In this document: positions 57,448 through 64,000 of the stretch, one piece after another
Layout of the letters: every line of letters starts with the position of its first letter
Position numbering within the stretch: position 1 is the stretch's first letter
Assembly (NCBI GenBank): GCA_963920575.1
Contig: OY986972.1
Location: 10,800,010-10,864,009 of the forward strand
Length of the DNA stretch: 64,000 nucleotides
Direction of reading: 5' to 3'
Source: Narthecium ossifragum
Lineage: Eukaryota; Streptophyta; Magnoliopsida; Dioscoreales; Nartheciaceae
Made by a program: the position numbers and the translations under genes
The notes under the pieces: model-generated
What the model was told of the DNA's origin: nothing
The model's input: the letters and a program-made list of their open reading frames with translations, nothing else
Databases searched by the model: none

Positions 57448-58130
57448 CCTTGTATGTTGACTTGAAAGCAATGGTTTTCTTTTTCTTCCTTTCTCCATCA
57501 TTGCTCCTCTCCATGTTCATCTCCTATGTCATGAGAGAACCCATTAGCTCATCAAGGGACAACTTGGTTAAATCTTTAGCTTCTTCGATTGCTGTCACCT
57601 TGGGATCCCATGTCTTAGGTAGACATCTAAGGATCTTTCTTACAATCTCATCATTAGTATAGCTTTTACCAAGAGAATCAATAACATTTATTATATTGGT
57701 AAAGCGAATAAACATTTCATTTATATTCTCATCATCGTTCATGGAAAATAACTCATAATCATTAACGAGCATACTAATCTTAGACTCCTTGACACGGCTT
57801 GTTCCCTCATAGGTAACGTCAAGTTTTTCCCATATTTACTTAGCCGTTTTACATGCAGAAATTCTATTAAATTCATCAGGGCTAAGGGCACAAAATAGAA
57901 AATTTTTTGCTTTGGCATTTACTTGAAGTTTCCTAAAATCAGCAGGAGTAAATTCATTCTTAGATTTTGGAACTTCTTTTCCGTCAATGATCTTGGAAGG
58001 GATAGAATCTCCATCTTCTATTATCAACCATGCATTATAATCCATGGATTGAATGAAGATCTCCATTTTGGTTTTCCAATACGTGTAATTAAAACCATTA
58101 AAGTAGGGTGGCCTATTGGTAGATTATCCC
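57448..58130 (-). pseudogene. gag: Copia Gag N-terminal and middle part (element E)
   Basis: The open segments 58066-57836 and 57772-57524 share one frame. They read MEIFIQSMDYNAWLIIEDGD, ADFRKLQVNAKAKNFLFCAL, MLVNDYELFSMNDDENINEM and KILRCLPKTWDPKVTAIEEA. This is the UBN2-type Gag of plant copia elements. Stops at 57838-57836 and near 57523 break it. Confidence 0.9.
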
Positions 58131-58194
58131 TCTATGATTTCCATATTGATTTAGCATCCTCTAAGGGCTGTTACACAACAAAATTAGAGACCTA

Positions 58195-58206
58195 GCTTTG
58201 ATACCA
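58195..58206 (-). other. Primer binding site of element E
   Basis: TGGTATCAAAGC on the minus strand stands two bases from the 5' LTR end. It differs at one base from the tRNA-iMet complement. Confidence 0.8.
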
Positions 58207-58208
58207 AT

Positions 58209-59267
58209 TGAAGCTCTAAGAGGGGGGCTTATCTTAGGCTTTAAACAATAAAATCAATTAAGGAAATCTTAGTAGGAGGAGTCTATCAAATAATATGCTT
58301 GCAATGATAAGAGAAGTAAATCTATATTAAAGCAAGGATGATAAGAGATGAGAGATAGAGAGATTGCACCAGATTTTATAGTGGTTCGGCAAACCTTGCC
58401 TACGTCCACTCTCTCAAGGCACTCCTTGAGGTTCCACTACTTGCAAGACCTCTTACAAGTTGTCCACCAAGCTTCCGGGTGCTTGGCAACCTATCCACCA
58501 AGCTTACGGGTGCTTGGCAACCTTACAATCTCTCCAAGCTCTCTCTTGGATATTTCTCTCAATGTCTACTTCACACTTGAAGTAGTTTTACAAAGGTTTA
58601 GCTCACTAATAAGAAATAGAAACTTGCTAGAATATGATTACAATAATCCCTTAGCTCCCTCTAAGTCCTTTGCAAGTTTGCTGAACTTTCTCTTTTATAG
58701 CTGAGCTTCCAACCCTTCCAAATAGCCTCCCAACGGCTATTTCTTTCTCCTACAACGGCTCTTTAACGGCTCTTTTCTGGACTCACGGTCGATCGTCGCA
58801 TCATCCATGACATCGTCCGCCAGGCTTTCCTTGAGCCACGGTCTATCCACCTATCGACCGTCACACCTTACGGTCGATCCACCTATCGACCGTCACGCCT
58901 CACGGTCGATCGTCCCATCGACCGTGGCATCGTTCGTCAGGCTTTGTCTAGAAAACCGCTTCCCACAATCGATACACCGATCGACCGTAGCTCCCTTTGA
59001 GCCAAGTCACATAGGCCACGGTCGATCGGTCCATCGGCCGTCACATCAACCGTCAGCCTATTTTCTCAGAACATCTTCCGCGGTCGATCCACGCATCAAC
59101 CGCCATACCCAACGGTCGATCCATGCATCGTCCGTCGCATCGACCGTTAGTATAAAAACTCATTAAATATGATTTTAATGCTTTCCAAATTAAAGGATAA
59201 TAATATTAAATCATTGTTTTATCATCAATTATATATTGACATCATCAAAATAATATATGGGCTAACA
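58209..59267 (-). repeat. 5' LTR of copia element E
   Basis: It is nearly the same as 53986-55045, with mostly single transitions. Its palindrome array (59155-58780) has some CGs changed to TG or CA. Confidence 0.92.
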
Positions 59268-59272
59268 ACTTC

Positions 59273-60508
59273 ATCCACCCCAAACCTATGAATACATGAT
59301 ACCGGCGGTCAGTACAGGCAACGCGCAGCAAAAGTTCATCGGGACAAAACCCTAACTCTATCTAACCGGATCTCTAAGAATACACAATACCAACTCTCAC
59401 AATCGGCAATGCATAGCAAACATTTCACGAGATAAAGTAGGTAAACAATAGATAAAACTATGGGATTATAATATCATGAAAGAAGCTTGACTGGATTCAT
59501 AATATTAATCATCCACATAGAAATCTATAATCTGAAAATAATCCTTGAAGATCCAATATATAGAAAAGAGTTTAACAATAAAGATTAAAACTATGAACCA
59601 TTCTTGGAGAAGAAGCCCTGGTCCTCGATAGATCATCCGTCCGCCATGCCCGCGGATTACTCGATCATGGATGGAGATGTCTTCATCTTCTTCCTTTAGA
59701 AAACGTCCAGAAAAGAGCCCCAAAAATGTCCAAGAACTCCCCTTATAAAAGGACATGAAACCATAGCTTTTATTTCAGCCTTGGGATTAAATCTGATGGC
59801 TCATATTTAGATCCGCCTGAGTAGGATCGATCCTTTTATAGAAGAAGGATCGATCCTTCTCCTCAATATTCTCCGTAACCTGGGTCACCCGAGTAGGATC
59901 GATCCTTTTATAGGAGAAAGATCGAACCTTCTCAGTAGGATGGATCCTCCCATAGAGTAGGATGGATCCTCCCATAGAGTAGGATGGATCCTCCTATAGT
60001 AGGATGGATCCTTCCATAGAGTAGGATGGATCCTTTATAGGAGGAGGATCGATCCTTCTCCTCAAAATTCTCGAGTGAAAGGAGGATCGATCCTTCTGTG
60101 ATCATCCGAAAAGTGTTTTTGTATCAGTTTTGTCTGCATAAAAGGATCGATCCTTCTGGGGAACAGGATCGATCCGTCTTTCCTAAGTATTTATTGTTTT
60201 GCCATCCAGACTGCGCCATCGGTACAAAATTTGCCATAACTTCCTCTAGAAAACTCGGAATCATATACCGTAAAATTCTCCAGAAACTAGACCTCAAGAG
60301 CTTTCCAACCATGTATGGCACATCATCTGGTTCATTCCAAAAAGGTTCAGTTTTGGCGTTAAAGACCCATCTTCGCTTCAATTTCCTGCATAATACAAAT
60401 AACTTTGTGAAGCAACATATACGGACGAAATCATCTATATTAATCATTAAAACTAAGCAAATAAGCTGCTCTTAATCATGTTCGGAGTGCACTTTCATCC
60501 ACTCATCA
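59273..60508 (-). repeat. C 5' LTR, proximal part
   Basis: On the minus strand the LTR starts TGATGAGTGGATGAAAGTGC at 60508. It has the U3 block (60447-60200), the palindrome array (60182-59815) and a TATA (about 59750). It carries the empty site of the Helitron at 59451-59466. Confidence 0.9.
59815..60182 (-). repeat. Palindrome array, C 5' LTR
   Basis: It has the same unit types as 44405-44800, with a tandem of AGTAGGATGGATCC units in the middle. The number and order of the middle units differ from the sister LTR. Confidence 0.87.
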
Positions 60509-60975
60509 CTAAGTAACATAGGTTTAAAGCTGTAAAAGATCGCTATCTCTCAAACTCTGCCTAGCGCCGACCAACTGCCCGGTAGGGGCCTCCGAAGAGG
60601 AGCTAACGCCCGCACCTGCAAAACACAGCTCGGGTAGGAGTGAGCATAAAGCTCAGTTGGGTTCTACACTACGACACACAGAAGGAAGAGGGAAATGCAA
60701 CAGTATCGCCCTCAAGTAAGACCTGGGTGTATGCATAGCCCCCTTAACCCCACCGCGTGCCCCTGAGGGCCACCATCATGGTCTTCCAGTCGAACTGGTC
60801 ACATGTCAAGTCACACTCAGTAAGCAGGAACAACACTGCTGACTCACAAGCAGGGAAAGACACTGCAGACGGGAAATGGCACCGCTGAGTAAGCAACCCC
60901 TCTACTCAAGAGTCAACACAGTAGGACACCAGCTACACCTCATCATTCGACTCGAATCTACTGACTGTGCAACCT
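60509..60975 (-). repeat. Z 3' LTR, proximal part, truncated
   Basis: It matches 62411-62850 of the Z 5' LTR (text around GGTAGGAGTGAGCA and CACCNGCTACACCTCA). Beyond about 60960 the LTR text changes into protease sequence, so the start of this LTR is deleted. Confidence 0.78.
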
Positions 60976-60985
60976 CTAGCCAACT

Positions 60986-61063
60986 CGTCTCTAATCCTAG
61001 CGATGTCACACACATGCTAGCAATATAGGAAAGAGACGCCCCAGAGTCTATCAGCATATCTAC
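60986..61063 (-). pseudogene. pol: Protease active-site remnant of element Z
   Basis: The frame reads VDMLIDSGASLSYIASM and on to LGLET, the retropepsin active-site segment of Tekay/Del-like elements. It is followed at once by LTR sequence, so everything downstream in pol is lost. Confidence 0.78.
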
Positions 61064-61194
61064 TAAGGACTAGAAAGCTGAAAGATACCTCTGAGGACGG
61101 ATGGCTCCGCCGCTGCCTGCTGATACTGCTGCGGCTGCTGGTACTACTATACGGTGTCCTGCTACTCGTGCACTTGGAAAGTAACCACACGACC

Positions 61195-61890
61195 TCACTG
61201 GCTGCCTCTACCCCTGGAGCAGCTTGGTCCAGCCCCTGAACTGCGCCCACCACTGCTCCCCTGCCACGCACTGGGCCCTCCGCCTCTACTGCCCTGTGGC
61301 ACATCGCTCCACGCTCTTCGCAAGGAATAGTCTCTACGGTAGTGCCCCAGCTGCCCGCACAGGAAGCACGTGACTGACGTGCCAGGCCGCTGACCATGGC
61401 CTCCCCCTGACGAAGCCTGCCCAAACAGCCCGACCGTCTGGAGAAACTGGCCTGCTGAACTCGGCAACTGCTGCCGGAAGTGTTCTTGACGCCGCCGCTG
61501 GCCTCTGCCGGATCCCCCTCTGAACTGGGGTCTCTGCGGTGCGCTGGTAGTGGGTGCCGGTGGAACTGCCCGGCACCTCTCGTCTCATAACTGTGCCTCT
61601 ACTGCCAAGGCGCAGTCCAGAACTACTGAGTACGCCTGGAACAGGTAAAAACTAGTCTGTTGCCTGATCTCTGATCGAAGCCCCTTCTCAAACTGACGTG
61701 CCCTGGCCACTGGACCTGCTGACCCACCACTGAACCTAGATGGGTCCAGCTGCAGAAAGTCCAAGAAGACCGCCGCAGCGGTCCGCCCGTCGACAGGAGG
61801 GAGAACCCTCTCCTCGGTGAGAAAGGCCACCTCCTGTGCGACCGCAACCGTCGCTGGTGATGGCGTAGCCCGTCTACCTCTGACCTCCCT
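61195..61890 (-). pseudogene. gag: Gag of element Z, internally deleted
   Basis: One frame holds the segments 61830-61585 and 61467-61195, separated by a stop. It has FLDFLQLDPSRFSGG and RQFEKGLRSEIRQQ, with much of the capsid between them missing. A zinc knuckle reads CFLCGQLGHYRRDY, in which the last Cys is Tyr. A Gly/Ser/Arg-rich tail follows. Confidence 0.8.
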
Positions 61891-62167
61891 GACCGGTGCT
61901 ACCCTGTCTGGTCGGGCGGGTCAAACAAGTCGTGCCCCACCCTGACCAACAACCGAAGGTCGGCCTCGAACTCCCGACATCTGTGCAATCACCAATGACA
62001 AACGAGCATTCACTCGTTAGAACGGCAAAACAAACAACATAACAGTAAAGGGGAAGACATACACAACACAAGGAGAGCATGCACGGATGTTCTAGACATA
62101 TAACTAACCCATTCCATGCTCAATCTCAACCGAACCTGATCCTAACACCCAGGGATCTACAGCCTAT

Positions 62168-62179
62168 GCTCTGATACCA
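62168..62179 (-). other. Primer binding site of element Z (tRNA-iMet)
   Basis: TGGTATCAGAGC on the minus strand lies three bases inside the LTR end GGCGCGACA. It fixes 62183-62970 as the 5' LTR. Confidence 0.88.
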
Positions 62180-62182
62180 AGT

Positions 62183-62970
62183 TGTCGCGCCCCGACCCGC
62201 ATAGGCCCAACCGGGCCGGGCGACGTGAAGCGGAGCATAACCTACTGCGGAAATTTTGGCGAGGTTTCCCTCTAATCATAGTGGTTACCCTAGAAATTCT
62301 TAAACATCCTGTATAACACAAATACAAATCTCAAAGACTGAACTGATATAATATTACAAATCCTCAAACAGGGAAATTATACATTTATTACTCCCGTAGG
62401 AGACTATCTACAACAAAAGGACTAAGACTGTAAGATTGCCACCTCTCAAGCACCGCCAGACGCCGCCACGTCACCAAACACCGGCCCGGTAGGGGCGACC
62501 GAAGAAGAGCTAGCGCCAGCACCTGCAAAACGCAGCCCGGGTAGGAGTGAGCACTAAGCTCAGCAGGGACACTACACTATGACACTCATAAGGGAGGGAA
62601 CACAACAGTGTCGCCCTCAAGCAAAGGTTGGGTGTACACAGGGGTCCCATAACCCCACCGCATGTCCCTGAAAGGAGACTCCAGTCATGTTTTCCAGTCG
62701 GACTGGTCACATACTGGGCCGCCCTCAGCGAGGTAGACCAACACTGCCATCTCACTAGCAGGAACCCGACTCTGCTAAGCGGGCAACCAACACCGCTGAG
62801 TAGGCACTACCTCTACCCATGAGACAATGAACCGGACACCGGCTACACCTCAACACTCAGCTCGAGGCCAACACGACCTCTATAATCATCAAATAACAAG
62901 TATTCAGGCCATCTAATCCTATCATCGAAAACGACTGAATACTACAAATCGAATCCTGGACCAAGCTACC
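62183..62970 (-). repeat. 5' LTR of element Z, cut by an A-type LTR
   Basis: On the minus strand it ends CGGGTCGGGGCGCGACA. It shares the Tekay block around CCCGGGCTGCGTTTTGCAGG (about 62540-62520) with the LTRs of Y, X and the 3.2-kb solo LTR. The insertion at 62971 is preceded by CTACC. Confidence 0.82.
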
Positions 62971-64000
62971 TGATGTGCTGTCGCAGGCACTCAAAAATAA
63001 AACCAATACTCGTTAAAATAAATGTAGTAGTGCGAGTACGAGTCGATCCTACGAAGAGTGTTTAGCCTAGTTTTGTGCTAAGTGAACAGAGATAGGGGGG
63101 TTTTAAACGTGAGAAAAACAGTAAAGAAATAATCTAAAGAGAAGAAACAAGTTGAATTAAGAGAACAAACCTTGGTCTGAGTCAACATCCACCATCAGAA
63201 TCCAACAACTGATCATAGATGCAAGTATCAATCAATTCATACCATGAATATTCACCGTCCGAATTAAATTCGAAGCTCTCCTCGATCATAGTTAATTAGA
63301 AACAAGCGATCTAATCAACCCTAACAACTAGACAACCTAAGACAAGCGCTGTAGATTTAATCTAGTAGCAGCATTAAGAATTGGAGGGATCAAACAACAC
63401 AAGCACAAGCGGTTGCATTTAATCTAGTCGAATATTCTTCCTAAGATCTAATGAAATCTAAAACGCAGTAAATCATTAAACCCTAGTTGCTTCGCAGATT
63501 AGAGGGATCAAACAATTCCGGATTTGATATCAAACCTAGCAGAAGATCACCATGAATAATAAACTAGTAGGCCTCCTAGCAATTAGACAAGGTAATCATG
63601 AAGATTTAATCTCAGAAGAACATTCAATACTCATGTATAAACCGAACAATAAAAATAGATTAGATCTCACCGTTTCATTGATTCCGAGGTTTCAGTCTCC
63701 TCGACCAAGGATCAAGATTTAGCCACGCAGGGCCATCGAGAACAATCCTCCAAAAGATTCCATAAAGCAAGAGAAAACCTAAAAAAATATAAAAGAGGAG
63801 AAAGAGCAGCCAAAAGTGTCCAAGAATCCCCCCTCAAACCCTAAAAAGAATCCTATTTATAGCCCCAAAGTCTCTCCATCCACGGATTAGATGAAAACCG
63901 TTGATTTTCTTCACTGGGAAAGTCCAATCGATCGTTCTCGGGGTGTCGGATCGATCGGTTGCGTAAAAATCCACCTTCTCTGGCTATTCCCGAGTCCGAT
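62971..64000 (-). repeat. A-type LTR, cut by window end
   Basis: It matches 20080-21110 closely. It has a TATA-like TATTTATA near 63855 and the start of a palindrome array from 63925 (GATCGATCG type). Whether it is a solo LTR or part of an element cannot be seen. Confidence 0.9.

Larger units (their letters stand above)
53986..59267 (-). mobile_element. Element E: Ty1/copia, gag only, interrupted by solo LTR F
   Basis: LTRs of 1060 and 1059 bp (53986-55045 and 58209-59267) flank the element. ACTTC is duplicated at 53981-53985 and 59268-59272. Minus-strand order: 5' LTR, Met-type PBS, Gag of the copia type, polypurine tract, 3' LTR. Protease, integrase, RT and RNase H are absent, so it is non-autonomous. 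The length without F is about 3.9 kb. Confidence 0.92.
34494..60508 (-). mobile_element. Element C: Athila-type Ty3/gypsy, multiply interrupted
   Basis: It is flanked by CTAAC (34489-34493) and CTAAG (60509-60513). Minus-strand order: 5' LTR (60508-59273 and 53985-53605), PBS (53599-53582), gag (about 53400-51525), protease (51523-50792 and on), RT-RNase H (about 49130-47700), integrase (about 47650-46351), 3' noncoding, then 3' LTR (45126-44056 and 35064-34494). It is interrupted by the Helitron, by copia E and by a solo B LTR. Joined LTRs are about 1.62-1.64 kb. Many stops and frame breaks show it is dead. Confidence 0.9.
34235..62970 (-). mobile_element. Element Z: Tekay/Del-like Ty3/gypsy, reduced, interrupted by C
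   Basis: Minus-strand order: 5' LTR (62970-62183, cut by an A LTR), PBS (62179-62168), gag (about 61890-61195), a protease start (61063-60986), then the LTR again (about 60975-60509 and 34493-34235). RT, RNase H, integrase, polypurine tract and the first part of the 3' LTR are missing. Element C sits inside the 3' LTR. The CCHC Gag and DSGAS protease fit Tekay/Del. The five bases left of it are ACCAG; the right side is outside the window. Confidence 0.8.

Noticed and set aside
61017..61424. 135-codon minus frame over the Z Gag
   Set aside because: It is out of frame with the zinc knuckle and with the DSGAS protease motif and is a shadow of the Gag frame.

Overview
This window is repeat-dense DNA from a seed plant, almost certainly a flowering plant with a large genome. 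It holds Ty3/gypsy elements primed by tRNA-Asp (Athila type) and by initiator tRNA-Met (Tekay/Del and other chromovirus types), a Ty1/copia element and a Helitron, nested in one another. I found no intact host gene, tRNA, rRNA or organellar insert. The species cannot be told from the sequence. I name the repeat families A-G, X, Y, Z and W for this window only.

Left half. Positions 1-1264 are a cut-off D-type LTR, with a PBS and a gag remnant behind it. A Tekay/Del-like element Y runs from 2464 to 34051 and is bounded by the 5-bp target duplication TCCTC on both sides. Its 5' LTR (2464-9685) carries a solo LTR X (2606-7373, TSD TGCTC), which itself carries a solo Athila LTR (3172-4996, TSD ACGAC). 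The Y interior is mostly lost and filled by later arrivals: an LTR fragment W (10190-11202), an Athila element A in partial tandem form (11203-21746), a remnant of the Y integrase C-terminus (21752-22062), and an Athila element B lacking RT and integrase (22063-32466). B is split by a 4.9-kb chromovirus G without integrase (22275-27191, TSD GGGAA) and a solo D LTR (28410-29669). The Y 3' LTR is 32607-34051.

Right half. A minus-strand Tekay/Del-like element Z runs from 34235 past 62970. Its 3' LTR is split by Athila element C (34494-60508, TSD CTAAC/CTAAG). The C 3' LTR is split by a Helitron (35065-44055), which carries two solo LTRs (35341-36744 and 39407-42571). The C body carries a solo LTR (49186-50786). 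The C 5' LTR carries a gag-only copia element E (53986-59267, TSD ACTTC), with a solo LTR F inside its gag (56056-57442, TSD TGAAT). An A-type LTR enters the Z 5' LTR at 62971 and leaves the window.

All coding regions are decayed. The best preserved is the A gag-pol (14864-19946, minus), where three Trp codons have become stops and two catalytic Asp codons have become Asn, all by G-to-A change on the sense strand. The strongest unexplained signal is an array of short palindromes with the core TCGA (GGATCGATCC, CGGTCGACCG, CCGATCGATCGG). It lies next to the TATA box in LTRs of unrelated families (Athila A, B, C and F, Tekay-like W and Y, copia E). A second is a pair of stem-loops in the Tekay LTRs that shows a compensatory base change.
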